Shown: piece after piece, positions 12,801-22,910 of the stretch
Numbering within the stretch: position 1 is the first letter of the stretch
Layout of the letters: every line of letters starts with the position of its first letter
Source: Closterium sp. Naga37s-1
Lineage: Eukaryota; Streptophyta; Zygnematophyceae; Desmidiales; Closteriaceae
DNA length: 64,000 nt
NCBI GenBank assembly: GCA_947471745.1
Contig: CANJKZ010000117.1
Span: 186,001 to 250,000 of the forward strand
Reading direction: 5' to 3'
Notes under the pieces: generated by a model
The model's database searches: none
What the model saw: only the letters and a program-made list of their open reading frames with translations
Told to the model about the DNA's origin: nothing
Translations under genes and position numbers: made by a program

Positions 12801-15111
12801 CCTCCTGCGCCCCTGTTTCGCCGTCCATATGCAACTGCGTTACAGGGGAAGAGGAGAATTAATCAACGAAGGTAAAAGTTATGAACTTCAGAACGTAAAT
12901 ACCAGCCATTAGTCATCCGCATTGGAATAGCGGCAGGAAAACAAAACATAGTAGCATAGGCCAGAATGTCCCAGCTTGAAATGCACATTATCTCCGCTGT
13001 ATCCTTGCCGCCTCTTCTCATTCAGACACTATACCCACTTGAAGCAGACCCGTTACAAGCCTCTTACCTCGTAATCCACATTATCCGCGCTGTAATACTG
13101 CCGTTTCTTCTGCCCCCAGAGCGCCCCCTCTCCATCCTCCTCATCATCCTCATCACCCTCCTCCTCGTCCTCCTCATCCTCCTTCACTCCCCCAAGCTTC
13201 ATTCTCATGTACTTCGCCTGTTTCTCCACTGTAGAAAAACAAACACAAAGAAAATAAATATGTACACATATTATCAATAAGTGTCGCTCCCCCAAGCTTC
13301 ATCCTCATGTACTTCGCCTGTTTCTCCACTGTAGACAAACAAACACATAGAAATTAAGCACACATACATCTATTATTAATAAGCCTCACTCCCCCAAGCT
13401 TCATCCTCATGTGATTGCCTTGCTTCTACACAGTATACAAACAAAAATAACGGGTACATGAACATGTATGTATGTATAATTTGTATATACATGCATGTTT
13501 GAAAATGTATGTACCTGCATACGTATATGTATGCATATACTGAATTCGAACAGTCTTCTCCCTCATGCACGTCATTCGCTTTTCCACAATAGATGGACGT
13601 CCAGAGTCTCACATGTGAAGCTACTCAATAAAGGGGATGGCAGGGTGACTCGCTTTTAGCAGCAAGGCTCGATAACTGCATATCCGCCTCCACATCCTCG
13701 TCAAAATAATCCTCATCCTCTTTATAGATTATCCATGCAAAATCGTAAAGGGGATGACAGGGTGACTCACTTTTAGCAGCAAGGCCAGAGAGCTGCATAT
13801 CTGCCTCCACGTCCTCGTCAATATCATCCTCATCCTCTTTATAAATTTATCCATGCAACATTATAACGGGGATGGCAGGGTGACTCACTTTTAGCAGCAA
13901 GGCCCGATAGCTGCATATCTGCCTCCACGTCCTCGTCAATATCATCCTCGTCATCATCTGCATCCTCCTCGCTGTCTTCGGCGCCCTATAATGAGAATCG
14001 AAGGGTAGGGTAGGGTGGAAGGGAGGGAAGTGAGAGAGAGGGAGGGTGGGTGGGATAAGGGGGGGAGGAAAGGGCGGGGGTGTGGGAGGGAGGACGAGAA
14101 GGGAGGGGTTGGTTGGACTGAGCAGCTATCAGGGCAAAAAGGGTAGGGGAGGGGGAGGGAGGGGGGAGACTGAAAGCACAACATTAGGTTATTGTGAATA
14201 CAAAAAAGCTCGTTGTCACAAACGAAACCTACCTTGATGTCCATGACAGCCGCGTTAAGGTCGGCCTCAATATTATCATCATCCTCCTCGAATTCTGCAT
14301 CACGGGGAAAAGGAAACAATTTAGCTTTACGAAAATAAAACCCTTACGCGAAACGTGGTTTCTTCGCCGTACTGGGAGACGTAACAGAGTAACACGATAA
14401 CAGGGTACGCGATAATAGGGTTACATGGTAACAGCGAATCAAATGGGTGTGAAGTGCTGTGCGGCGCATCAAGAGCAATTACACAGGACCGGGACCAATA
14501 ACACATGATGGTTTTACCATCATCCTGTGCAGTAAAAGAATCCGCGAGGCGACTCACCATCATCCGCGTTAAGAGGAATGATATCCCGCTGTTTGTGAAC
14601 TGCGGTTTACAAGAAAGGGCGGGTTTGGGCACAAGAAGAGAAGCCAACATGAAGAAAATCGAACCCGCGAAGAAGGGAACGGAGAGCTAAAATAGGGTTT
14701 CAGAGAACAACGTCGATGGAACGAGGAACAGGGTTTGGGGTTCTGGGGGGGAAATGCGCGGAAAGAAGTACAGTTACGACAGATCAGTAACGAAGGTTTA
14801 GTAGCGGGAAAGGTATAGTCTGCTCCTACGGCACCTCGGAAAAGCGTTGACAAAGGGAGCAATTTCTATAGGATGACACACGTTGCCACGTGGCAGGGTC
14901 TCAGAGCTCTCTGGACACTAGTTAGGACAATAGAAACCGTACAGTCATCAATCTCGTCTTCGAAGTCTTCGCGAGTCAACCCCATGTTCGGATCTCCACG
15001 CCTCCCTCCCCCTCCGCCTCCCTCCTTGGCCATTCTCCCTCCCCCTCCCCTTCCGCCTCCGCCTCCCCCCCGCTTCTTTCCGCTTCCGGGACTCTTTGCT
15101 TTCCGCGCCAT
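3895..15111 (-). CDS. UTP3: UTP3/SAS10 (small-subunit processome) protein
   Basis: Nucleolar U3 snoRNP/SSU-processome factor for 18S rRNA maturation, the Sas10/Utp3/C1D family (THAL in Arabidopsis). Fifteen frame-consistent exons give 833 aa: 15111-14943, 14599-14558, 14294-14233, 13985-13889, 13228-13068, 12503-12157, 11085-10998, 9056-8877, 8476-8024, 7303-7137, 6499-6268, 5616-5378, 4834-4768, 4321-4253 and 4023-3895. The N terminus is basic, then FHKQRDIIPLNADDD, then long Asp/Glu tracts. The Sas10/C1D domain follows (about residues 294-420): APELVGLLSDLKTTLKEL, SYLEAKHGLLLHY, RDHPVVSRLVELRLFLEK and KKLQYQIEKLL. The C-terminal Sas10 domain has DGRRQITNQIERNRGLKAHR, NPRKKYK, RRKGQVRDVKRE and YGGESTGIKSSISRSVRIG. 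The ATG at 15111 opens the basic leader. Introns are crowded with partial exon copies, so alternative or mis-splicing is likely. No break is needed to obtain the full protein. Confidence 0.9.
4640..5240 (-). repeat. Copies of UTP3 exon 13 in the flanking introns
   Basis: Besides the exon used (4768-4834), near-copies end at about 4966, 5100 and 5233. A decayed donor-side copy lies at about 4648-4700. The 5233 and 4966 copies keep the acceptor and nearly the whole exon but lack a GT donor: one has GC, the other reads on into AAACTC. Only 4768-4834 has both an acceptor and a GT donor, which is why I chose it. Confidence 0.75.
5617..6267 (-). repeat. UTP3 exon 12 acceptor copy and exon 11 donor copies
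   Basis: An acceptor-side copy of exon 12 lies at about 5680-5730, upstream of the full exon in transcript order. Three donor-side copies of exon 11 (about 5833-5860, 5922-6014, 6100-6194) lie downstream of the full exon. The 5922 and 6100 copies encode AGMLESLL...KMTSLRGAQGK and keep the GGCAAG|GTATG donor. Confidence 0.8.
6500..7136 (-). repeat. UTP3 exon 11 acceptor copy and exon 10 donor copies
   Basis: An acceptor-side exon 11 copy (about 6540-6628, encoding LAGMLDDFDGDIAGIMAAGEE) precedes the full exon. Diverged donor-side copies of exon 10 lie at about 6885-6915 and 6987-7055. Short C/T-rich microrepeats (CCCCTCCT units at 6675-6725) and fragments with CGCCCCCCTCCTC fill the rest. Confidence 0.7.
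7304..8023 (-). repeat. UTP3 exon 10 acceptor copies and exon 9 donor copies
   Basis: Two acceptor-side copies of exon 10, encoding MRVEG(A)STMMVEGKEME, start at about 7459 and 7593. Two donor-side copies of exon 9, encoding RSAFVKELAEDVEGRPRE with a GTGAG donor, lie at about 7750-7800 and 7908-7970. The order again runs donor copies, then acceptor copies, between two full exons. Confidence 0.8.
8477..8876 (-). repeat. G-rich intron with a donor copy of UTP3 exon 8
   Basis: Positions 8725-8815 repeat the 3' end of exon 8 (RAEGKPVRDHPVVSRLVELR then FLEK) and its GTGGGTTGG donor. The rest is purine-rich on the plus strand, with GGGTGGGAGGG-type microrepeats at 8500-8680. Confidence 0.75.
9057..10620 (-). 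repeat. 142-bp x 9 acceptor-bearing array, UTP3 intron 7
   Basis: Exon-8-like starts (acceptor CAG then GTGCGGGAGGGAG) recur at 9351, 9493, 9635, 9777, 9919, 10061, 10203, 10345 and 10487, spaced exactly 142 bp. A diverged copy lies near 9232 and a decayed one near 10608. Each unit encodes VREGEYGLEAKHGLLLHYCC and then intron-like sequence with CTCTCTAATCGACCAG, a plausible branch point and acceptor. Units lack the TENGVSY segment of the real exon (8877-9056). They differ by only one or two bases, for example AATAAG/AAAAAG near 10238 and CAGCAG/CAGTAG near 9590. Confidence 0.92.
10621..10997 (-). repeat. Donor copies of UTP3 exon 7
   Basis: Two donor-side copies of exon 7 (encoding TTLKELNAKVLPLLQQ) end at about 10840 and 10743, each with a GTGAGCACG donor. 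A CA microsatellite lies at 10921-10937. Confidence 0.7.
11086..12156 (-). repeat. Donor copies of UTP3 exon 6
   Basis: Five extra copies of the 3' end of exon 6 (encoding LLTKEEQMAALM and the donor GTGAGA) end at about 11258, 11468, 11651, 11811 and 11998; the functional end is 12157. Spacing is 159-210 bp. Copies are joined by degenerate CCGCATCTCA decamer repeats. A small fragment of exon 7 lies at 11148-11190. Confidence 0.85.
12504..13067 (-). repeat. Acceptor copies of UTP3 exon 6
   Basis: Two acceptor-side copies of exon 6 (encoding LHMDGETGAQEEEEALRLQQ) start near 12682 and 12835, upstream of the full exon at 12503. Both keep an acceptor and lose the rest of the exon. Confidence 0.75.
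13229..13888 (-). repeat. UTP3 exon 5 acceptor copies and exon 4 donor copies
   Basis: Acceptor-side copies of exon 5 (MEKQAKYMRMKLGG) start near 13330 and, decayed, near 13425. Donor-side copies of exon 4 (DEDVEADMQLSGLAAK with GTGAG donor) end near 13650 and 13770. Between them is AT-rich sequence with TATGTA microrepeats. Confidence 0.75.
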
Positions 15112-16071
15112 ACTAACGGCGGCTCAGCCTGAAAGCAGATCAATGACCAAGGATTCTAAACCGAAGCTGCGCCAAAGCCGAGCTTTGTGTCACCTGGCGA
15201 AGGGGTTACTTTGCAAAGCGAAACACGAGCACTGCACACGTTGCTCGCCTAAAAAAATCCAGCGAAGGGGAGAGTGCGCGAAGGAACGCGGCCGACGCTT
15301 ACGCCCCGCTGGAAATGCGGGAATACGCGAAACTCAGCCTAGGCGAGACCAACTAGTGTGCGGGAAAAAAAGGTCGTGAAGACCTGGTTGCTACCTTGCG
15401 CGAGAGGTTTAGGTTTTGCAATCCCAAGGGCTTTGTCGTCTGCGGTATAAGCTGGACGCATGAAATTTTGGACTTTGTAGCGGTGCATAATGTCAGCCCT
15501 ATCGCAAAACAACATTTTGATTTGGATGACCCTGATTTGTATGTTTGATAACAGATTTACCACTCCTATATTATGGTACAGTAAACATTGCTGAATAACA
15601 GGCTACCAGACTGCCTTTAAAAACAAAATGCGATTTCCTTTTTAATGTTCATGAGGAATGAACAATATGGCATCTACTATAAAAACTGCTTTTGATAGAA
15701 ACACTATCAGCACCATAGTACAGTCTCACTTTGAAAATTTCCAGGGCCTCCACCTCCAAAACGCCCTCTTCTTCTCCCCAGAACCAGATTTCTCTTCCAA
15801 ACCCTCAACCTTCACTCCTCCCAAAGGTTGGGTTTCCCGAGCATCCGCAACAACCAGAGGAGGAGGGGCCTGCTTGGCACATGATTTCTCGCTCGCGCAA
15901 TCAGAAGGCGTGGCAGGGCGGTTGTTGCGTGCGTGCAGAAAAGAGGTGAAGGAGCCAGCGACTGACAAGGGTGATGGCGGGCTCACCGAAGGTAGTGTAG
16001 ATGGGCTAGCACCTGTTACAAGAAGGGGCGCGGTAATAAAGTCGACAAAACCAACAAAGCATACCGGTGGG
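15112..16071. other. Intergenic, UTP3 5' flank
   Basis: 960 bp, probably the UTP3 promoter and the 3' end of the next minus-strand gene. On the minus strand, 15730-15800 encodes a basic/aromatic stretch (KKRAFWRWRPWKF) followed by a possible GTGAGA donor. It could be a downstream exon of the unknown gene, but I cannot connect it securely. Otherwise nothing is recognised. Confidence 0.4.
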
Positions 16072-19000
16072 TTAGCACAAGGCAGTGAAACTGGAAAGGC
16101 ATGTGAAACTGACAAGGCGGTTATCCAAGATAGCATCATTGCACGCACACTCTGGGTGCAAGGAAAGCGCACCTGAAGTTTCTGTCTGGTCGTCTGAAGA
16201 GATGGAGGCCGCAGCCGGAGGAGTAACAGAAGCAGGAGGAGATGCAGAAGCAGGAGAAACAGAAGCAGGAGGAGATGCAGAAGCAGGAGAAACAGAAGCA
16301 GGAGGAGATGCAGAAGCAGGAGAAACAGAAGCAGGAGGAGATGCAGAAGCAGGAGAAACAGAAGCAGGAGGAGACGCAGAAGCAGGAGAAACAGAAGCAG
16401 GAGGAGAAACAGAGGCAGGAGGAGACGCAACACGTGCAGAACAAGCAGAAGCAGAAGCAACATCAGAATCAGCAGCGACAGGAGCAGTAGCAGCTTCAGC
16501 ATCAGCAGCAGCAGGCGCTGAAATTTTCGTCTTCACATCACCCGCCTCCTCTGCTGCTTCCTCCTCTATCTCCCCACACTTGGCGAAGGTCACTTTAGAC
16601 GATCTGCGCCGGCCTCCCCTCACACCGTCACCACCACCACTGCTGCCTGTGCTGGCATTGCTGCTGCTGCTGCTGCTGCTGGCTCGAACCATTGCCCCAC
16701 CATCCCCTCCCCCACTCGTGCTCCCAATAGCCATCTCCCCACTGTCACCAACACCATCACCGCGACTGCTCCCGCTCTCGCTGGGACTCCGACGCAGCAC
16801 CGTCCCTCTGCTGTGAGGGTTCGTGATCGATCCTTTCATCACACTCCTGAGGGCCACTGCAGCAGAAGCAGCAGGAGAGGCAGTGCCTGAGGAGGCGCTT
16901 CTGGCAATAGCAGTTGAAGGGAACGCACCCCGGGCAGGCGAGGAAGAAAAGGCAGCCCGGGCAGGTGAATTAACAGAGGAGGCATGGGCTGGGGAGGAGG
17001 AGAAGGTGGATCGAGAAGGGGACGGGCGAGAGAGGGCTGAGTGGGCAGGGGAGGGGGCGTAGGCTGCACTGGGATTGCCAGAGTTGAAAGGAGAGGCGCA
17101 GGCAGAGGCAGATGAAGACGCAGATGTATTGTATTTTCTTGAGAAGCCCAGCGTGTTGTCGTCCTTGTCCTCTTCTGAGCTCGACCCCTCGTCATACTCA
17201 CCCTCCCGAGAATCACTCTCATCACTTTCACCACTGTCATCCTTCCCCCTCTCTGCCTCCTCCAATCCTCCCTCCTCCACACTCCACACCACCCCAGCAC
17301 CAAAGAATGCCTTTTGTCGCATGGTGCTCTTAACTCCACCCCTCTTCGCTCCCTTCTCCCCCCCTGCCTTACCTGCCCTCATAGCATTATCCCTGCCTGC
17401 CCTGCCCCCAGCCGGAGCTGTTGCCGAACCTAGCGCAGCTGGCCCGAGAACAAGGGGAGAGGTTTGGGGGGCAGGCGACGGATAGGAGTGATAAGAGGGG
17501 CTTGGGGATTGATAGCCTCCACCACCACTGTAGTGAGATGGGCTGGGGGTATAGTAAGGAGGATTTAGTGTACCTGGGTGGGACGGACTAGCAGCAGTAT
17601 AAGATGATGCGTGGTGAACTGGACTGTGACTGTAATGAGGGGAGGGACTGGGGCAGTAACGGTGGGAGGGGCTGGGACTATAAAGAGAAGCGGAGGAGGC
17701 TCCTGGGTGTCTGGGGCTGGAGCTGTACAGGCCAGTGGTACTAGAACGAGGGGTGGAGGGATTTATCACATATCGCGGGCTTGATGGAAATTGAGCCAAA
17801 TGAGGAGCTGTAACTTGATGCACTGTAGAATATGCAGTACTGTGCATTCCGTTTTGCGAATACGAACTGTTACTGTAGTGAACTGGGGTGGACGCGTAAT
17901 GGACGGGGGAGTTCGGGGGGTGGAGGGGGGAACTCGGAACCGAATTTGACATCATCCGCGAAGCCGCAACTGCTGCCGCGGCAGCTGCGGAGGCACCCCG
18001 CCCTCCCCCTCCCGCTCCGCCACCCCCTCCCTCTCCTCCAAACCTCCCGCTCCCGCTGTATCCATACGCAGCACCACTGGGAGTGAAACCGTTGTTATTG
18101 TGGTAACCAGCATTAGCGAAGGGGACCCCCGTGACACTTGCGCTTGACCCTCGCCTGCCCAAATTCAGCAACCCGCTGCTGCTTCCGAGCGTCCTTTCCA
18201 GATCTCCATTTAGTGACATAGCGGTAGGAGGTACAGTAAATGCACTGTACGCGGAGGAAACGGAAACAACCGAACCTGGCGCAGCAGGGAACCGGCTTGC
18301 ACCAAATCGCGGACTTTCGGGCGCACCTGACCTTCCCCTTTCCGAACGTGAGTCGGAGCCAGCTTCGGCAGCTGCAGCAGCGATCGCTTGCAGCCGAGCC
18401 GCTGCCGCTTCGGCGTCCAGAACCCCTCTGCCTGACCGCGCTCCCCGCGCCGCTCCCCCCACCGTTCCCCCCGAACCTCCCCCCGCGTGGTGGGCTGGGG
18501 AGCAAGGAACCGAGCTGTAAAGCCGAGAAGAAACGGGAACCGTTCTGCTCGTGATTTGCTGCGGGATTTGCTCAGATTTCTCCGCTGGTGCGCGCGGTGA
18601 CGTAAGTCCCAGCACAGTGCTCCCTACTCCGAATCCCCCCTCTCCGCTCTTCCGCGCGGATCCTGCGCCATCCTTTGGTTTGCTCGCGGCGGTGCTCTCG
18701 GTGCTGCTCGCGCGGCTGCTGTTGCTCGCGCTCCTCCCCTCGTCCTCCCCTTCCGCAGTGGTCCCCCCTTGCGCGGGGGCGGCATTACTGCCGGAAGAAG
18801 CAGTGGACCCGCCTGACGTGGAAGGCCGCGGCGATGACGTGGACGATGACGTAGGAAGCAGTTGCCGTGGGTCAACTCCAGTCGGCAGCGATAAGCTCCG
18901 CAATTCGGGGGAGAGTCCTCCGCCTATAGTATTTCCGCTTGAGATGTTTCCGCCCGCAGGGGCTTTGCTTCCGCCCCCAGCGCCGGCTATAGCATTCGCG

Positions 19001-21138
19001 GCTGCAGGAAGGGCAGCAGCAGCACTAAGAGACGCAACCAAAGCACCAGCGACTCTCGATATAAGCACGTCCGAGCTACTAACGGGGATGGAACTTTGCC
19101 TTTTTTTGCCCGCCCTTCCGCCTTTCTCTTCACCCTCCCCGTCGCTTCCGCTGCTGTCGCTCTCGCTAGACGACAAAGAAAGCGGCGATTTCGGCAAAGA
19201 GCTGGAAAGCGGATCGGGTAATGACAAAATCGACGAAATTTCAGCGAGACCTCTAGGCCCGCTGAGTCCACCGAGTCGCGGGTTCGAATCCAGTCGGGCG
19301 CATTCTTTCTCGAGTTCGTTCTGCACTCGGCCCGTTTCGACATCCCACAGAATCCGATCAATGACTCCAGCAGCCACGCGTCGCACGTGCGCATCCGCGC
19401 CGCCCGCCATCCGCAGAACCCAGCGGCTCGCGTCTGTTCCGCTCAGCTTCACCGCCAGCACCAGCGCTCCTCGCGTTCCCGCCCCGTCACTCGCGCGCCT
19501 GCGCCATCGCTTCACCAATTCGTCTTCCGCTCGCTTACCGCTTGCCCCAGCGCTCGCCGCTGCTTCTTCCTCCTCGTCAACAGTTCCGGTTACCACATTC
19601 GCCAGGATTTCGTCCATCCGTAGCGCCAACAGCATCCGCGACAGGACCTCAAAAAGCGCATCGTTCTTTTCCGCGTCCCACGCTCCCTTCAAACCAGCGG
19701 CCGCCTTCCGCTTAGCTTGCGCCTGCGCTTGCGCGCGTTCACCGGGCGCAAAATCCTTCCCCGCGCCAGCGGCGACCGCGCAGAGCTCCAACCACCTGGC
19801 AGCGAGCTGCTGCCTCCTCAACGCGGCTCCTCCGTTACAGTCACCACTCGCTTTACTGACGCCCGATGCTCGATCGATTGTGACCATAGCTCCGAGGCTG
19901 CTGCTTGTAGGAACGAACTCAGCAGCCCATGGAAGTGCAAATCCGTTAAAGGGCAAGCCCTGAGAGCCTGTATAACGCGTATCCGTGGTGTCGGCAGCTT
20001 CTAACGCGGACAACAAGAGGAGATCCAGCAGCATCTGTCGGCAAAAGCGGTAAAACTGGATAAGGTGCGGCTGTAAACGGGTGAGCTTATGGCAGGACCT
20101 GTCCAGGACGGATGTTGGACTTCCCGAGTTTCCGCCACCCTCTGCCGGCAACCGCGGAAGCTTCTTGGATGCTTCCTGGCCGGCTGACGCGATGCCCCTC
20201 GATTGCAACCGTTGCTTGAGCGACTCGAACTTGGACGGCCAGATTGCGCTCTCCTGAAGCTGACGTGTCAGCTCATCCAGTGTAAGAAGCTGAAGCTTCC
20301 GCGAAGCGGCGACGTAAGCGGCAAAAGCAGGAGCGCGGGAAGGGAGGCCAATCCGCTCCGCCAGATCCTCCCCCGTCACTGCCACGTCAGCTAGATATCC
20401 ATTTCGATAACGTGTCGCCGATTCGGACCGGTTTCCGAGCTGGTAGTTGTGACGCAGAGTGTTCGCGATAACGAGCGCTCCGCCATCCTCTCCGTGCTCG
20501 TCCGCCGCAGTTTGCGCGTGCTGTGCGCCTCCCGCGGTTTGCGCGTTCTCCGCGTGATGGCCTTCCGCGACAGAAGCACCGCCACTGGGTACGCCCTGGA
20601 ACGAATAAGCTCGCACGAGCACTTCGCCTCCCGCGCCATCGTGGCGAACCAGCGACACTTTTGGAGAAGCTCCTTCGCGAACTTCGCGAAACTCGCGATT
20701 ATCGCCTTCGCTCGCTGACCCGGGTAGTCCGCGGTTGTAAAGGAGGAGGCTCCCGTGCGCCTTGGGGCCGGAGAGTTTGTCGTTTAACCACGTGTTGGGT
20801 AGAGGAGAAAACACCGGCGGCGGCGCAATCGAAGAATTGCGCGGAGTTTGCGGCGACGTTTTAGGTGCCGGAGTCGCCGCGACACTCGGACGCGGAACTT
20901 TCGGAGACGCGAGGCGTGGGGGCAGAGGCGAGGCACCTAGCGGCCGAGTGGTTAGCCCGCCGGCGCCCGACAGAGTGCCGTTCGACGGGGACGTCCTCGG
21001 AGCTTTCGGCGAAGCTGCAGGAGCTCCAGCTGCAACTCCGTTCGCGCCACGGGGAGCTCTAGGAGAGGGACCTGAAGACGTGGCGGCTGCTGATTGGGAG
21101 TGACGGCGGTCCCAGCCCATGGGAGTAACTGCTGTCAT
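16072..21138 (-). CDS. Large Ser/Ala/Pro-rich protein, unknown function
   Basis: I do not recognise a characterised family. A single uninterrupted 1688-codon frame starts at ATG 21138. Residues 1-110 are disordered (PRAPRG, SPKAPRTSP). Residues about 110-650 look folded: LLLYNRGLPG, LRHNYQLGNRSESATRY, LDELTRQLQESAIWPSKFES, FYRFCRQMLLDLLLLSALEA, RWLELCAVAAG, VLSRMLLALRMDEILANVVT and ALVLAVKLSGTDASRWVLRM. These helical, non-repetitive blocks suggest a conserved core. The remaining ~1000 residues are low complexity: Ser/Gly tracts, Tyr/His/Ser/Pro-rich repeats (about 1080-1220), acidic stretches and an 11-residue repeat near the C terminus. Sustained openness at high GC plus the structured first third argue for a real gene. 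The exact C terminus is unsure, because a TTCAG|GTGCGC donor near 16170 could splice out the last ~30 codons. Confidence 0.75.
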   Translation of the reverse strand: MTAVTPMGWDRRHSQSAAATSSGPSPRAPRGANGVAAGAPAASPKAPRTSPSNGTLSGAGGLTTRPLGASPLPPRLASPKVPRPSVAATPAPKTSPQTPRNSSIAPPPVFSPLPNTWLNDKLSGPKAHGSLLLYNRGLPGSASEGDNREFREVREGASPKVSLVRHDGAGGEVLVRAYSFQGVPSGGASVAEGHHAENAQTAGGAQHAQTAADEHGEDGGALVIANTLRHNYQLGNRSESATRYRNGYLADVAVTGEDLAERIGLPSRAPAFAAYVAASRKLQLLTLDELTRQLQESAIWPSKFESLKQRLQSRGIASAGQEASKKLPRLPAEGGGNSGSPTSVLDRSCHKLTRLQPHLIQFYRFCRQMLLDLLLLSALEAADTTDTRYTGSQGLPFNGFALPWAAEFVPTSSSLGAMVTIDRASGVSKASGDCNGGAALRRQQLAARWLELCAVAAGAGKDFAPGERAQAQAQAKRKAAAGLKGAWDAEKNDALFEVLSRMLLALRMDEILANVVTGTVDEEEEAAASAGASGKRAEDELVKRWRRRASDGAGTRGALVLAVKLSGTDASRWVLRMAGGADAHVRRVAAGVIDRILWDVETGRVQNELEKECARLDSNPRLGGLSGPRGLAEISSILSLPDPLSSSLPKSPLSLSSSESDSSGSDGEGEEKGGRAGKKRQSSIPVSSSDVLISRVAGALVASLSAAAALPAAANAIAGAGGGSKAPAGGNISSGNTIGGGLSPELRSLSLPTGVDPRQLLPTSSSTSSPRPSTSGGSTASSGSNAAPAQGGTTAEGEDEGRSASNSSRASSTESTAASKPKDGAGSARKSGEGGFGVGSTVLGLTSPRAPAEKSEQIPQQITSRTVPVSSRLYSSVPCSPAHHAGGGSGGTVGGAARGARSGRGVLDAEAAAARLQAIAAAAAEAGSDSRSERGRSGAPESPRFGASRFPAAPGSVVSVSSAYSAFTVPPTAMSLNGDLERTLGSSSGLLNLGRRGSSASVTGVPFANAGYHNNNGFTPSGAAYGYSGSGRFGGEGGGGGAGGGGRGASAAAAAAVAASRMMSNSVPSSPLHPPNSPVHYASTPVHYSNSSYSQNGMHSTAYSTVHQVTAPHLAQFPSSPRYVINPSTPRSSTTGLYSSSPRHPGASSASLYSPSPSHRYCPSPSPHYSHSPVHHASSYTAASPSHPGTLNPPYYTPSPSHYSGGGGYQSPSPSYHSYPSPAPQTSPLVLGPAALGSATAPAGGRAGRDNAMRAGKAGGEKGAKRGGVKSTMRQKAFFGAGVVWSVEEGGLEEAERGKDDSGESDESDSREGEYDEGSSSEEDKDDNTLGFSRKYNTSASSSASACASPFNSGNPSAAYAPSPAHSALSRPSPSRSTFSSSPAHASSVNSPARAAFSSSPARGAFPSTAIARSASSGTASPAASAAVALRSVMKGSITNPHSRGTVLRRSPSESGSSRGDGVGDSGEMAIGSTSGGGDGGAMVRASSSSSSSNASTGSSGGGDGVRGGRRRSSKVTFAKCGEIEEEAAEEAGDVKTKISAPAAADAEAATAPVAADSDVASASACSARVASPPASVSPPASVSPASASPPASVSPASASPPASVSPASASPPASVSPASASPPASVSPASASPPASVTPPAAASISSDDQTETSGALSLHPECACNDAILDNRLVSFTCLSSFTALC
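16210..16440 (-). repeat. 33-bp coding minisatellite
   Basis: Inside the unknown gene, about five copies of a 33-bp unit encode SPASASPPASV in tandem (roughly residues 1566-1641). The unit length preserves frame, so copy-number change would lengthen the protein without breaking it. Confidence 0.85.
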
Positions 21139-22600
21139 AGCTCCACCTACTCAATCCACTCGGAAAGACGCGAGCACGACCTCTTATCCCAGTTGCGGGA
21201 ATCGCGGATAATCGTTGAATAATCAGGTCTCAGTACTGGGGCTCTGTTGAGAGTATATGACTATGGCTGAAAGAGTAGATGGAGTTATTGCTACGGGAGT
21301 AAGCTGTCATTAACCGAGGGCGGACTACACATCCTAGCGGCAACCGTTTCATCTCGGCAGCACTAGGGAAGAGACCATGGATTGCAAATATTTGTGGAAG
21401 AAAAGGGTTGTGCGTAACTCGCACAACAATCTCTACAAAACGATTGCGAGGAAAATGTGACAAGAGCAAGTCGGCAAACCCGAAGCTGAACTAGACACGA
21501 CACGACAGCAACAGGTGACAGGTTACTGGAGGGATCAGACTGAAGCATCCAGAGCGAGGAAAGGCGGATTGGCTTGAAGGCGTGGAGGGGACAGGAAAGG
21601 TAGGAGGAAAGAGGGGCTGGAAAAGCAGCAGCTGGTTTACAGGCGCAGCCCTTGTTTGCAAATCGCGTCGCGCCGCAAGGGGCTGAAGGAAATTCGTTGG
21701 GTTGCCGCAGGACAGGTTCGGGCCGCGTCGCGGGCAATGTCTTGGGAGATTCTACGGGCAGGAGGAAAACTTCGAGGCGCGCCAACCAGAACCGCAGCGC
21801 AGGGGGGTGCCTGCATTTTCTGCTCTCTCGCCCAATAAGCGTCGCCCAGATGCTGTCAAGTCAAGAGCACTGTGATGGGCGCAAACATCAACGAAACATC
21901 AAGCTTGGAAGGCATGTGCGTCCACATCAAGCCCATGCTCTCTCGCCTGCAAGAGTTACATCATGTTTCGCGATTGACGATTGCTTTCCCCAAATAGCCG
22001 ACGGTAGCGATTGCATGGTGACGGCGCTGTACTGCTGAAGATCGAGCTGCACGAGAATATGTTACTCGATTTCACACACTAAACCCCACTAACCACCCTC
22101 GCTGACGAAGGTTGTTAGGCTAAAAGCGGCGGAGGCATGGTTTGTAGGAAGTCCGAAGCAAGAGGCGCTTGGCGCCCCACCACCGGCACGCGGTACGGGG
22201 CAAGAACAAGCGCGGCCGTCACTGTGCTGGTGCTGCGCCCCGACAGGCTGGGCTGATATGGGAAGAGTGAGGAGAAGCATAGTGTAGTCAATGGTGTATA
22301 AAACCAGCAGCGGACTACTAATCCTTTTGGTATTTGACATGATTTTACTTATGGTTTCCGCAAGGCCTGTTATTATTTATGTAAAAATGATTCATCTTTA
22401 TTATACGTAAAATATCTACTATAATCGTATTGACCGAATAGTGTTTGTCAACTACTTAGGGATACTCTATGGCACATGAGCCATCAACCTGTAAGGGCGT
22501 GCCTTGCTCCTTGAAAGTACATTCATTTCTAGGTACTGTTACCCGATAACACTCTGTTACAATTGCAATACCCTACCAAACAATCAGGTGCCTCTTGAAT
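21139..22600. other. Intergenic, no gene seen
   Basis: 5' flank and probable promoter of the unknown gene, then a moderately GC-rich stretch and an AT-rich stretch from about 22330. Open frames here are short and carry no motif I recognise. Confidence 0.45.
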
Positions 22601-22910
22601 CAGGGCCCAAAATTGGTTTTGGGCCACTCTTGGTAATCAGGGTAGTAGGCTCCCAGTACCCTGACCCCTAGGGTAATTTTTTCCATACCCTGATGGCAGC
22701 AGGGTAAATCGTCTCATACACTGATTCTATCAGGGTAATAATGTTGAAACCCTGATTTTAAAGCAAAAAAACGAAGACAAGCATTTCTCATGTACCAGTC
22801 CACATACTTAAACAAGGAGTTCGATCACAACTACTCCGTGTCAGGGGCACTGGCAGTAACGCATGTGGCAGGCGAACAGCATGAGATAGAGCAGCATGTA
22901 GCAAAGTAAT

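Noticed and set aside
15339-15563. Small minus-strand frame upstream of UTP3 as a gene
   Set aside because: 74 codons, no family motif, no splice signals tying it to a neighbour.
18551-19963. 470-codon plus-strand open frame
   Set aside because: It is antisense to the 1688-codon gene in GC-rich sequence, with no domain or splice context; a shadow frame.
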